DNA from: Bog-756 sp049517675
GTDB taxonomy: Bacteria > Actinomycetota > Acidimicrobiia > Acidimicrobiales > RAAP-2
Assembly (NCBI GenBank): GCA_049517675.1
Contig: JBEKRV010000031.1
Span: 6,116 to 70,115, forward strand
Length of the DNA: 64,000 nt
Reading direction: 5' to 3'
Positions 24,717 to 33,358 of the stretch are shown one piece after another (within the stretch, counting starts at the first letter, position 1; each line of letters starts with the position of its first letter). The notes below the pieces were generated by a model. The model did no database searches. It worked only from the letters and a program-made list of their open reading frames with translations, and was not told where the DNA came from. The translations under genes and the position numbers were made by a program.

Positions 24717-25672
24717 GCGAGCACCGGTCCGGGTTCGTCGCCGTGGTCGGACGACCCAATGTGGGCAAGTCGACCCTGGTCAACGCCATGGTCGGGACCA
24801 AGGTGTCCATCGTGTCCTCCCGGCCCAACACCACCCGGTCACAGGTCCGCGGGGTGCTCGACCGGCCCGACGCCCAGATCGTGTTCGTCGACACCCCCGG
24901 TCTCCACAAGCCCAAGACGGCGCTGGGCGAGCGGATGAACGAGTCGGCCACCTCCTCGCTCGACGACGTCGACGCGGTGGTGGCCCTGGTCGAGGCCACC
25001 GGTGCGGTCGGGCCGGGCGACCGGATGGTGCTGGCCAATTCGGCGCGGAGGGTCCGGGCCATGGCCCGGGCCGCAGCCCTCGCGGTCGAGCTCGGCACCG
25101 GGGGACCCGAGGCGGTCGGTCGGCCGACGCTGATGGTGGTGGTCAACAAGATCGACCGGGTCGGGGGCGACGGGGTCCTCGGCCACCTGACGGCGGTGTC
25201 CGCGGCGGTCGACGCCATCGGTGCCGAGCAGGGGGGCGACCCGTTCCCCGTCGAGTACTTCCCGCTGTCGGCCGCCACCGGCCAGGGTGTGTCGACCCTG
25301 GTCGACGCCCTGGTCGAGCGGATGCCCTACGGTCCCCGCTACTACCCCGAGGGGATGGTCACCGACGTGGCCGAGGCCTTCTGGGTGGCCGACCTGGTCC
25401 GCGAGGAGCTCCTGGCACGGGTGGCCGACGAGCTCCCGCACTCCATCGCCTGCCGGGTGACCGAGTGGGAGTGGCCACGGGTCCGCTGCGAAATCCTCGT
25501 CGAGCGCGACTCGCAGAAGGGCATCGTCATCGGCAGGGGCGGGAGCACCCTCAAGGAGGTGGGCACCGCCGTGCGCGTCCAGATGGAGCCGGGGGCCTAC
25601 CTGGAGCTGTTCGTCCGGGTGGAGAAGCGCTGGCAGCAACGCGAGGAGTCGCTCGACCGGCTCGGCTTCTGA
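24713..25672 (+). CDS. era: GTPase Era
   Basis: 319 residues, GTG start overlapping the previous stop. G1 is GRPNVGKST (about 13-21), G3 is DTPGLHKP and G4 is NKID. The C-terminal KH RNA-binding domain (about 230-310) contains the IGRGG loop. Era binds the 3' end of 16S rRNA and helps mature the 30S subunit. It ends seven bases from the convergent helicase gene. Confidence 0.96.
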   Translation: MSEHRSGFVAVVGRPNVGKSTLVNAMVGTKVSIVSSRPNTTRSQVRGVLDRPDAQIVFVDTPGLHKPKTALGERMNESATSSLDDVDAVVALVEATGAVGPGDRMVLANSARRVRAMARAAALAVELGTGGPEAVGRPTLMVVVNKIDRVGGDGVLGHLTAVSAAVDAIGAEQGGDPFPVEYFPLSAATGQGVSTLVDALVERMPYGPRYYPEGMVTDVAEAFWVADLVREELLARVADELPHSIACRVTEWEWPRVRCEILVERDSQKGIVIGRGGSTLKEVGTAVRVQMEPGAYLELFVRVEKRWQQREESLDRLGF

Positions 25673-25679
25673 GCGGGGG

Positions 25680-27857
25680 TCAGACCGGGCCGTCGGCCGA
25701 CGCGGCGATGGCGGCCAGGAACGCGACCACCTCGTCACGGTCGAGCGTCCGCTTCATCGGGGGCACCCGGGCCAGCAGCGCGCCCCGGTAGCGGGCCGTG
25801 GCCAGTCGGCTGTCGAGCACCGCCACCACACCACGGTCCGTGCCCGACCGGATGAGGCGCCCGGCCCCCTGGGCCAGCAGGGTGCCGGCCCGGGGCAGGT
25901 CGACGGCGGCGAACGCACCCGGCCCGGCCAGCTCCCGCCGGGCCTCGAGCACCGGGTCGTCGGGACGGGGGAAGGGGATCCGGTCGATGGTGACCAGGCT
26001 GAGCGTGCGCCCGGGCACGTCGACGCCCTGCCAGAAGCCGAGGGTGGCGAAGAGGCAGGCCGTCTCGTCCACCCGGAACGCCTCGACCAGGGCCGGCTTG
26101 GGCAGGTCCGACTGCGACAGGACCGGGACGTCCAACCGGGGGGTGAGGGCCTCGACGGCGGCCCGCATCGCCCGCCAGCTGGTGAACAGGGCGAGGGTCC
26201 GGCCCCCGGCCGCGGCGATGAGGATCTCGAGCTCGTCGTGGAGGGCCGGCTCGGACTCCGGCCGGCGCCGGTCGGGGAGCGACGCGGCCACGTAGAGCAG
26301 CGAGTTGGCCCGGTAGTCGAACGGGCTGCCGACGTCGAGGTCGTCGGTGCCGTCGGTGGGCATGCCCAGGCGTCCGGCGAGCCCGATGGGGACGGTGGCC
26401 GAGGTGAGGATCCCGGTGACCGATCCCCACAGCCGCTCGGCCAGGACCGGGCCCACGTCGATGGGCGACACCCGCAGGGCCGGGGCCCGGGAGCTGTCCT
26501 CCACCCAGGCCACCTCCTCGTCGCCCAGCATCGCCAGTCGGGCCAGGTCCGACGCCAGGTGCCCGGCGGCCAGCAGGACCCGGTCGCGCCGGGACCGGTC
26601 GGTCGGTGCCTCCCCGTCCCCCGCCTCGCGCTCCGCCCGGCGCAGGTGGTCGACCAGGCGACCGACCCGTCCCGAGGCGAGGGCCAGGAGGGTGCCGATC
26701 CCCGGATCGCTCCCCACCGCGGTGGCCCCGGCCGGCCGGGCCACCGGTGCCGCCCGCTCGGGCGCGTGGGCCGGCGGGGCGAGCCCGAGGTCCAGTCCGA
26801 GGGGCTCGTCTCCGGACGCCTCGTCGGACCCGTCGTCGTCCCCGGACCGGGGTCCGGTCGGGGGAGCGTCCGCCACGCCCGGGTCGGTCCCGTCGGCCAG
26901 GTCCCGGTGGGGAACGCGGCGACCCGACCACGGCCGCAGCACCCGGTGGAACACGTCGGCCAGGTCGGCCACCCCCTCGACGGCCCGTCCGGCCGCCTCG
27001 CCGCCGCTGTCGAGCACGGGTCGGGCGGCGGTGGCCAGCGCCCGGAACCGGCCGGGCCCGACCTCCAGTCCGAGGCTGTCGGTCATGACGTCCTCGACCT
27101 CGTGGGCCTCGTCGAACACCACCACCTGGTGCTCGGGCAGGACGGCACCCCCGCTGGCCAGGTGGGCGCCGTAGAGGTGGGTGTTGACGACGACGACGTC
27201 GGCATCGGCCGCCCTGGCCCGGGCGTCCTCGGCGAAGCAGTCCCGGCCCGACGGGCACCGGAACGCCCCCGGGCACTCCCTCGCGGTGGTCGAGACCATG
27301 GCCCAGGCCCGGAAGTGCGGCTCGAAGGGGAGCTCGGCCCGGTCGCCGGTGGTCGAGTCCTCGGCCCACCGGACCAGGCTGCGCACCTGATCGGCGATGG
27401 TCGACGGGTCCGAGGTGTCCGCACCGGAAGCCGGGGTCAGGGTGTCGTCGGCGTCCGGTGGGTCGGCCGACCCGGGGGCGAGGGTCAGCTGCCCGGTGCG
27501 GCCGCCGATCTCGGAGACCCGCTGGCGGCAGACGTAGTTGCTGCGCCCCTTGAGGACGGCGAAGGTCAGTCCGTCGCCCGTGGCCCCCGCCACCAGCGGA
27601 AGGTCCTTGTCGGCCAACTGGTCCTGGAGCGCCTTGGTGGCGGTGGCCACCACCACCCGCTCACCGGCGAGTGCGGCGGGCACCAGGTAGGCCAGCGACT
27701 TGCCGGTCCCGGTCCCGGCCTGGACGACCAGGTTGCGCCCGCCGGCCATGGCCGTGGCGACGGCCTCGGCCATCTCGACCTGGCCGGGACGGGACTCGCC
27801 CCCGCCGGGCAGGCCGGCCGCCACTCGGCGGAGCGTGGTGGACACCTCGTCGGGCAT
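25680..27857 (-). CDS. dinG: DinG/XPD-type ATP-dependent DNA helicase with an iron-sulfur cluster
   Basis: 725 residues. Walker A is AGTGTGKS near residue 45 and Walker B is DEAH in VVFDEAHEVED. Four cysteines between them (YVC, then ECPG, RCPSG and DCF) match the 4Fe-4S cluster of DinG/XPD helicases. Motif VI appears late as QGAGRLIRSGTDRG. A low-complexity acidic insertion lies around residues 310-370. It unwinds 5'-overhang DNA in repair. A leaderless-type -10 box lies six bases before the ATG. Confidence 0.9.
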   Translation of the reverse strand: MPDEVSTTLRRVAAGLPGGGESRPGQVEMAEAVATAMAGGRNLVVQAGTGTGKSLAYLVPAALAGERVVVATATKALQDQLADKDLPLVAGATGDGLTFAVLKGRSNYVCRQRVSEIGGRTGQLTLAPGSADPPDADDTLTPASGADTSDPSTIADQVRSLVRWAEDSTTGDRAELPFEPHFRAWAMVSTTARECPGAFRCPSGRDCFAEDARARAADADVVVVNTHLYGAHLASGGAVLPEHQVVVFDEAHEVEDVMTDSLGLEVGPGRFRALATAARPVLDSGGEAAGRAVEGVADLADVFHRVLRPWSGRRVPHRDLADGTDPGVADAPPTGPRSGDDDGSDEASGDEPLGLDLGLAPPAHAPERAAPVARPAGATAVGSDPGIGTLLALASGRVGRLVDHLRRAEREAGDGEAPTDRSRRDRVLLAAGHLASDLARLAMLGDEEVAWVEDSSRAPALRVSPIDVGPVLAERLWGSVTGILTSATVPIGLAGRLGMPTDGTDDLDVGSPFDYRANSLLYVAASLPDRRRPESEPALHDELEILIAAAGGRTLALFTSWRAMRAAVEALTPRLDVPVLSQSDLPKPALVEAFRVDETACLFATLGFWQGVDVPGRTLSLVTIDRIPFPRPDDPVLEARRELAGPGAFAAVDLPRAGTLLAQGAGRLIRSGTDRGVVAVLDSRLATARYRGALLARVPPMKRTLDRDEVVAFLAAIAASADGPV

Positions 27858-27863
27858 CCGCCG

Positions 27864-27869
27864 ACACTA
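27864..27869 (-). promoter_or_regulatory. -10 box TAGTGT (minus strand), six bases before the helicase start
   Basis: On the minus strand TAGTGT is followed by six bases and the ATG at 27857. There is no ribosome site, which fits leaderless initiation. Confidence 0.45.
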
Positions 27870-27916
27870 CCGGGTGCAACCGGCGGTCCCGCTGGTCCGG
27901 CCGGGCCACCGGGCGG

Positions 27917-28675
27917 CTACCGCCAGGCCACGGCGAGGGCGGCGGCCACGCCGAGACCGACCACGACGATGCACGCCCGCAGCGCGCCGGCGGGCAGGCG
28001 CCGGCCGTAGTGGCCGCCGAGCTGGCCGCCGATGATCGACCCGGTGGCGATGAGGGCTGCCACCGACCACGACACGTGGGTGACCAGGATGAACACGACG
28101 CCGGCCACACCGTTGACCACCAGGGCCAGGGCGTTCTTCGTCCCGTTGAGCCTCTGGAGGTCGTCGTCGATGAAGATGGCCAGCAGGGCGATGAGGACGA
28201 CTCCCTGGGCGGCGCCGAAGTAGCCGCCGTAGATGCCGGTGAGGAAGACGCCGGCCAGGAGTGGCGTCCCGCCGTGGACGTGGCGTTCGCCCCTCGCCGC
28301 CAGCCACCGGCTGAGGCGGGGCTGGACGGCCATGAGCACCGAGGCCAGCAGGATGAGTGCCGGCACGGCCGCCTTGAACACGCTGTGGGGGAGGGCCAGC
28401 AGGAGCACGGCACCGGTGATCCCGCCGGTGAGGGACGCCGAGCCGAGCTTCACCAGTCGGGACCGCTGGCCGCCCAGCTCCCGGCGGTAGGCCACCACGG
28501 CACTGACGCTGCCGGGCACCAGGCCCACCGTGTTGGACACGTTGGCCAGCACCGGTGGGTAGCCGAGCGCGAGGAGGGTGGGGAAGGTGATGAGCGAGCC
28601 CGAGCCCACGATCACGTTGACGGTCCCGGCGGCCAGCCCGGCGGCGAAGATGGCCAGGGCGGCCCATGCGGTCAT
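27917..28675 (-). CDS. TSUP/TauE-SafE family membrane transporter
   Basis: 252 residues with about eight hydrophobic segments. The first repeat contains GTVNVIVGSGSLITFP and NVSNTVGLVPGS and the second GIYGGYFGAAQGV and LNGTKNAL, the paired motifs of the sulfite/sulfoacetate exporter family. It is predicted in the cytoplasmic membrane. The transported anion is unknown. It is followed on the minus strand by the helicase gene, 59 bases away, and is divergent from uppS. Confidence 0.9.
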   Translation of the reverse strand: MTAWAALAIFAAGLAAGTVNVIVGSGSLITFPTLLALGYPPVLANVSNTVGLVPGSVSAVVAYRRELGGQRSRLVKLGSASLTGGITGAVLLLALPHSVFKAAVPALILLASVLMAVQPRLSRWLAARGERHVHGGTPLLAGVFLTGIYGGYFGAAQGVVLIALLAIFIDDDLQRLNGTKNALALVVNGVAGVVFILVTHVSWSVAALIATGSIIGGQLGGHYGRRLPAGALRACIVVVGLGVAAALAVAWR

Positions 28676-28784
28676 GGGGAGGGTCTAGCCGCCGGTGGGT
28701 GGTGACTCAACCACCGGGTCACCGGGGGTGGCGCGGCGGGCGGGGGGACGTCCCCGGGGGACACGACCGGTGCGACCGACAGGA

Positions 28785-28790
28785 TAGGTT
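28785..28790 (+). promoter_or_regulatory. -10 box TAGGTT, six bases before uppS
   Basis: TAGGTT, six bases, then GTG at 28797, with no ribosome site. This is one of the clearest leaderless arrangements in the window. Confidence 0.52.
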
Positions 28791-28796
28791 CGCAGG

Positions 28797-29567
28797 GTGC
28801 ACAACGATCAGGTGAGCGCCGGGGAGGGCGAGGGGCGCGAGGACGCCGTCCTTACCGCGGCCGACGTGGCCGGCGGGCCCATCCCGGCCCATGTGGCCTG
28901 CGTGATGGACGGCAACGGCAGGTGGGCGGCACGCCGCGGCCTCCCGCGCACCGAGGGACACGCGGCCGGCGAGGCCGCGCTGCTCGATGCCGTCGAGGGG
29001 GCGCTCGAGCTCGGGATCCCGTGGATCACCATGTACGCCTTCTCCACCGAGAACTGGCGGCGCCCGCCGGACGAGGTCCGCTACCTGATGGGGTTCAACG
29101 AGAGCCTGCTCATGCGCCGCCGGGACGAGCTCGACGACAAGGGCGTCCGGATCCGCTTCGCCGGGCGCCGCGACTGGCGGGTCCCGAAGCGCGTGCTCAA
29201 GCGCATGGACGAGTCGATCGACCAGACCCGGGACAACCGCCGGTGCACCCTGACCATGGCCTTCAACTACGGCGGACGGGCCGAGATCGTCGACGCCGTC
29301 CGGGATCTGGTCGCCGAGGGGGTCAAGCCCGAGAAGGTCACCGAGAAGGCGATCCGGTCGCACCTCTACTTCCCCGACCAGCCCGATCCCGACCTGGTCA
29401 TCCGCACCTCGGGCGAGCACCGGGTCTCGAACTTCCTCCTCTGGCAGCTGGCCTACAGTGAGCTGGTGTTCGACGAGGTGCTGTGGCCCGACTTCCGGCG
29501 GACCCACCTGTTCGCGGCCGTGCGTGACTTCCAGCGGCGCCAGCGCCGCTTCGGGGGTGTGACCTGA
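28797..29567 (+). CDS. uppS: isoprenyl transferase (cis-prenyltransferase, UppS/DecPP synthase type)
   Basis: 256 residues. The catalytic Asp38 lies in VMDGNGRWA, followed by GHAAGEAALLD, MYAFSTENW and the C-terminal DLVIRTSGEHRVSNFLLWQ block. It condenses isopentenyl diphosphate onto an allylic primer to make the polyprenyl phosphate lipid carrier for peptidoglycan and polysaccharide synthesis. Chain length cannot be judged. The stop overlaps the next ATG by one base, starting a uppS-recO-hemW operon. Confidence 0.95.
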   Translation: MHNDQVSAGEGEGREDAVLTAADVAGGPIPAHVACVMDGNGRWAARRGLPRTEGHAAGEAALLDAVEGALELGIPWITMYAFSTENWRRPPDEVRYLMGFNESLLMRRRDELDDKGVRIRFAGRRDWRVPKRVLKRMDESIDQTRDNRRCTLTMAFNYGGRAEIVDAVRDLVAEGVKPEKVTEKAIRSHLYFPDQPDPDLVIRTSGEHRVSNFLLWQLAYSELVFDEVLWPDFRRTHLFAAVRDFQRRQRRFGGVT

Positions 29568-29920
29568 TGGGACGCGGCCCTTCCGCGATCGGCGGGCGTG
29601 GTGACGACCGCCGCAGGGACGACGCCGGCGGGGTGTGGATCGTCACCGGCTGGGTGGTCGGGCTGATCGTCTGGGCCGGGGTCGTCGTGGCGTGGCACGC
29701 CGGCTTCGGTGCGGCGGCCCCGTTCGTGGTGATCCCGGCCATCCTCGTGTTCATGGTCGGCGCCGGCAACCTGATCGGCGGCCGGTCGAGTCGCCCGGCG
29801 CCCCGGTTCAACCGTCCTGATCCGGTGCCGATCTCGGCGCTGCGTCCCGACGGCCGGGCATCGGCGGAGGAGGGCGCGGGGGACGGCGCCACGGCCGGGG
29901 AGCCGGGCACCGGTCCATGA
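29567..29920 (+). CDS. small two-helix membrane protein, function unknown
   Basis: 117 residues. A charged N-terminus (RRRDDAG) precedes two hydrophobic segments (VWIVTGWVVGLIVWAGVVVAW and FVVIPAILVFMVGAGNLIGG), and the tail is acidic and Ala/Gly-rich. I recognise no family. It overlaps uppS by one base and recO by four, so it is certainly co-transcribed; a membrane role near undecaprenyl metabolism is possible but unsupported. Confidence 0.7.
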   Translation: MGRGPSAIGGRGDDRRRDDAGGVWIVTGWVVGLIVWAGVVVAWHAGFGAAAPFVVIPAILVFMVGAGNLIGGRSSRPAPRFNRPDPVPISALRPDGRASAEEGAGDGATAGEPGTGP

Positions 29921-30642
29921 CCCAGTTCCGCGACCGGGGAGTGGTGCTCCGCACCATCCGCCTGGGCGAGGCGGACCGGATCGTCACCCTCATGACCGAG
30001 TACCACGGCAAGGTCCGGGCCGTGGCCAAGGGCGTCCGGCGGACGACCTCCAAGTTCGGGTCCCGGCTCGAGCCCCTCAGTCACGTGGCCCTGCTCGGGT
30101 GGCAGGGACGGGGCGACCTCGACACCATCGACCAGGTCGAGGTCATCGACACCTTCCGACCGGTCCGCGAGGACCTCGACCGGATGTCGGCCGGCCTGTC
30201 GATGCTCGAGGTGGTGGACCAGGTGGGCCAGGAGCGCCACGCCAACCCCCGGCTCTACGAGATGGCGGTACGGGCCATGACCGCGCTGGCCGAGCGGGAC
30301 TCGCCGATGGTGGCCCCCGCCTTCTTCCTCAAGGTGCTGGCGCTCGAGGGCTCGGCCCCCATGCTCGACGGGTGCGTGTCGTGCGGCGAGGACGACGACG
30401 CCCTGATCGTCGCGTTCGACATCGTGGAGGGCGGCGTCCTGTGCCGGACCTGCCGCCGGGGGCGGCCGCTGTCGCCGGGAGGGCTCGATCTGCTGCGCCG
30501 GACGCTCGGGGGCGGCCTGTCCGGGGTACTGGTCGAGCCGCGCTCCCCGGTGACCGACGAGGTGTCGGCACTGGCCACCGAGGCCATGGAGGCCCATCTC
30601 GACCGTCGGCTCCGGTCGGTGCGGGCCGGCCAGGTCTCCTGA
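29917..30642 (+). CDS. recO: DNA repair protein RecO
   Basis: 241 residues. The N-terminal OB fold (RDRGVVLRTIRLGEADRIVTLMT; GVRRTTSKFG) is typical, and a four-Cys zinc finger is present: Cys153-x2-Cys156 and Cys176-x2-Cys179. RecO loads RecA onto SSB-coated DNA with RecR. The ATG overlaps the preceding stop by four bases. uppS near recO is common in actinomycetes. Confidence 0.95.
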   Translation: MTQFRDRGVVLRTIRLGEADRIVTLMTEYHGKVRAVAKGVRRTTSKFGSRLEPLSHVALLGWQGRGDLDTIDQVEVIDTFRPVREDLDRMSAGLSMLEVVDQVGQERHANPRLYEMAVRAMTALAERDSPMVAPAFFLKVLALEGSAPMLDGCVSCGEDDDALIVAFDIVEGGVLCRTCRRGRPLSPGGLDLLRRTLGGGLSGVLVEPRSPVTDEVSALATEAMEAHLDRRLRSVRAGQVS

Positions 30643-30658
30643 CGCACCGGCCGGCCGG

Positions 30659-31768
30659 TTGACCCCGTCCCCGTCGTCGAGCCCGCCGGTCCCCGCGTTC
30701 GGGGTGTACGTGCACGTCCCGTTCTGCCGCCACCGGTGCGACTACTGCGCGTTCGCCACCTACACCGACCGGGACCATCTCATGGAGGCGTACGCCGTGG
30801 CGTGCGCGACCGAGGTGGCGAGGGCGGTCGAACGCGAGGGCATGCCGGCCGCGACCTCGGTCTTCTTCGGCGGGGGCACCCCGTCCCGGTTGCCGGCGGA
30901 CCTCCTGGTCTCGGTGCTCGACGCCGTGCCCCGCGTCGCCGGCGCCGAGGTGACGGTCGAATGCAATCCGGAGGACGTGACCGCCGAGCGCCTCGGCACC
31001 TACCGGCGGGCGGGTGTCACCCGGATCTCGCTCGGCGTCCAGTCGACGGTGGGACACGTGCTGGCCGGACTCGGTCGCCGCCACGGTCCCGCCCACGTGG
31101 CCGATGCGGCGGCCGCGGTGGCCGAGGCCGGCTTCGCGTCGTGGAACATGGACCTCATCCTGGGTGGCGCCGGCGAGCGCGACGAGGACTGGGAGCGGAG
31201 CCTGGCCGACGTGGTCGGACGGTCGTCGCCACCGCCCCACGTCAGTGCCTACGCCCTGACGGTCGAGCCGGGCACGCCGCTGCAGCGGGACCCGGACCGC
31301 CACCCGGACGACGACGTCCAGGCCGGTCGTTACGAGACGGCGGAGCGGGTGCTCGCCGGTGCCGGCTACCGGTGGGAGGAGATCTCCAACTGGGCCCGAC
31401 CCGGCCACGAGTGCCGCCACAACCATCTCTACTGGGACCAGGGCGACTACCGGGGCATCGGTTCGGCCGCACACTCCCACCGCGACGGTCGGCGGTGGTG
31501 GAACGTGCGCACCCCCGACCGGTACGTGGCCCTGGTCGGCTCCGACGGCCCGACGACGGCCGGCGAGGAGGTGCTCGACGCCGGGCGGAAGCGGTTCGAG
31601 GCCCTGGCCCTGGCCCTGCGGACCTCGTCGGGCGTGCCCGCCGACGCACTGCCCGACGACCCCGATCTCGACGGCCTGGTCGACCGGTCCACCGGGCGGG
31701 CGGTGCTGACCGTGCGGGGCCGGCTGCTGGCCGATGCGGTCGCCGCCCGGCTCCTCGTCCCGGTGTGA
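30659..31768 (+). CDS. hemW: radical SAM heme chaperone HemW (oxygen-independent coproporphyrinogen oxidase-like)
   Basis: 369 residues from a TTG 16 bases after recO. The YVHVPFC segment leads to the radical-SAM cluster motif Cys23-x3-Cys27-x2-Cys30. FFGGGTPSRL and RISLGVQS are further family motifs, and a HemN-C-like domain follows. HemW lacks the extra Cys of true HemN and is thought to deliver heme to respiratory enzymes; the usual HemN CxxxCxxCxC pattern is absent here, supporting HemW. Confidence 0.92.
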   Translation: MTPSPSSSPPVPAFGVYVHVPFCRHRCDYCAFATYTDRDHLMEAYAVACATEVARAVEREGMPAATSVFFGGGTPSRLPADLLVSVLDAVPRVAGAEVTVECNPEDVTAERLGTYRRAGVTRISLGVQSTVGHVLAGLGRRHGPAHVADAAAAVAEAGFASWNMDLILGGAGERDEDWERSLADVVGRSSPPPHVSAYALTVEPGTPLQRDPDRHPDDDVQAGRYETAERVLAGAGYRWEEISNWARPGHECRHNHLYWDQGDYRGIGSAAHSHRDGRRWWNVRTPDRYVALVGSDGPTTAGEEVLDAGRKRFEALALALRTSSGVPADALPDDPDLDGLVDRSTGRAVLTVRGRLLADAVAARLLVPV

Positions 31769-31821
31769 GCGCGGACCGCCCGTCGGCACCCCTCGTGGGT
31801 CCGGCGCCCCGGGGCAGCCGG

Positions 31822-31827
31822 TACCAT
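31822..31827 (+). promoter_or_regulatory. -10 box TACCAT, eight bases before glyS
   Basis: TACCAT is followed by eight bases and the ATG at 31836, with no ribosome site. The ATG inside the box at 31826 is out of frame. Confidence 0.45.
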
Positions 31828-31835
31828 GCCCCCCT

Positions 31836-33176
31836 ATGCCCGACCCGGACGAGCCCACAGACACGCAGGCGGACCGCACCGACCTCATGGAGAAGGTGGT
31901 CGGCCTGTGCAAGCGGCGGGGCTTCATCTTCCAGTCGGCCGAGATCTACGGGGGATTCCGGTCGACGTACGACTACGGACCGCTCGGCGTCAACATGCTC
32001 CGCAACGTCAAGAACGCCTGGTGGGAGGCCATGGTCCAGCGGCGGGACGACGTGGTCGGCCTGGACGCCGCCATCCTCTCGCCGCCGGCGGTGTGGGCCG
32101 CGTCGGGCCACCTGTCGAACTTCTCCGATCCGCTGGTGGACTGCATGTCCTGCCACCAGCGGTGGCGCGAGGACAAGATCGACGGGGTCTGCCCGGCGTG
32201 CGGGTCGACGGCGTTCACCGAGGCCCGCGCCTTCAACCTGATGTTCAAGACCCACGCCGGACCGATCGAGGACGAGGGTGCCGTCGCCTATCTCCGTCCC
32301 GAGACGGCCCAGGGCATGTTCATCAACTTCGCCAACGTCCTCCAGACCACCCGCAAGCGGCCCCCGTTCGGGATCGCCCAGGTGGGGAAGTCGTTCCGCA
32401 ACGAGATCACCCCCCAGAACTTCGTGTTCCGGACCCGCGAGTTCGAACAGATGGAGATGGAGTACTTCGTCCCGCCGGCCGAGGCGCAGCAGTGGTTCGA
32501 GTACTGGCTCGGGGAGCGGTTCGGCTGGTACCTCGGGCTCGGGATCCCCGAGGCGGAGCTGCGCCTCCGCCACCACGAGCCGTCCGAGCTCGCCCACTAC
32601 GCGGCGAGCACCGCGGACGTCGAGTTCCTCTTCCCCTGGGGGTGGGACGAGCTCGAAGGGATCGCCAACCGGACCGACTTCGACCTGTTGGCCCACGCCG
32701 AGGCCTCGGGCGAGAAGCTCGAGTACTTCGACCAGGCGGCCAACGAGCGCTACGTCCCCTACGTGATCGAGCCGGCGGCAGGTGCCACGCGGACGATGAT
32801 GGCGTTCCTCCTGTCCTCGTACGCGGAGGACGAGGTCGGGGGTGAGGCCCGCACGGTGCTCCGGCTGCACCCGAAGCTGGCCCCGTACCAGGTGGGGGTG
32901 CTCCCGCTGTCGAAGAAGGAGACGCTGGAGCCGTTGTCGCGCCAGGTGCTCGGGATGCTCCAGCCCCACTTCATGTGCGACTACGACACCACCCAGTCGA
33001 TCGGCAAGCGGTACCGTCGCCAGGACGAGGTCGGGACCCCGTGGTGCGTGACGATCGACTTCGACTCGCTCGAGGACGGCGCGGTGACGGTGCGGGACCG
33101 GGACTCGACCGAGCAGGTCCGCGTGCCCGTCGACGGACTGGTTGCCGAGCTGCGCCACCGCATGGACGCGGTCTGA
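31836..33176 (+). CDS. glyS: glycyl-tRNA synthetase (class II, homodimeric)
   Basis: 446 residues from the ATG at 31836; the longer in-frame opening overlaps hemW and is not needed. GFIFQSAEIYGGFRSTYDYGPLG opens the catalytic domain, a four-Cys zinc module (CMSC, CPAC) lies about residues 105-130, and RPETAQGMFINF and FRTREFEQMEMEYF are the class II motifs. An anticodon-binding domain ends the protein. It charges tRNA-Gly. The alpha2 form is the normal actinobacterial type. Confidence 0.96.
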   Translation: MPDPDEPTDTQADRTDLMEKVVGLCKRRGFIFQSAEIYGGFRSTYDYGPLGVNMLRNVKNAWWEAMVQRRDDVVGLDAAILSPPAVWAASGHLSNFSDPLVDCMSCHQRWREDKIDGVCPACGSTAFTEARAFNLMFKTHAGPIEDEGAVAYLRPETAQGMFINFANVLQTTRKRPPFGIAQVGKSFRNEITPQNFVFRTREFEQMEMEYFVPPAEAQQWFEYWLGERFGWYLGLGIPEAELRLRHHEPSELAHYAASTADVEFLFPWGWDELEGIANRTDFDLLAHAEASGEKLEYFDQAANERYVPYVIEPAAGATRTMMAFLLSSYAEDEVGGEARTVLRLHPKLAPYQVGVLPLSKKETLEPLSRQVLGMLQPHFMCDYDTTQSIGKRYRRQDEVGTPWCVTIDFDSLEDGAVTVRDRDSTEQVRVPVDGLVAELRHRMDAV

Positions 33177-33284
33177 CCGCGCCCTGATCTGTCGCCCCGG
33201 CCCGGGGTCCCGGGGCCCCGGGCACCGACCGGACCCCGGACCGACGACGGCCCGGTATCGGCCGCCACGGAGATGGTGCACGGG

Positions 33285-33290
33285 TAGGCT
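33285..33290 (+). promoter_or_regulatory. candidate -10 box TAGGCT for ppdK
   Basis: TAGGCT lies 69 bases before the ppdK ATG. Unlike the leaderless genes, ppdK has a ribosome site (TAGGAGA) and so a conventional leader. The rest of the 182-base gap is a GC-rich stretch in which I see no other feature. Confidence 0.35.
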
Positions 33291-33358
33291 TGCGGGTCGA
33301 CGCGCAGGCCGTGCGTCGTGCAGACCCTGCCCCGGATCCACCTAGGAGACCCTTCCTG

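Noticed and set aside
33190..33235. GC-rich inverted-looking sequence after glyS as an intrinsic terminator
   Set aside because: The CCCCGG-type runs can pair in several registers, with no single stable stem and no T-run.
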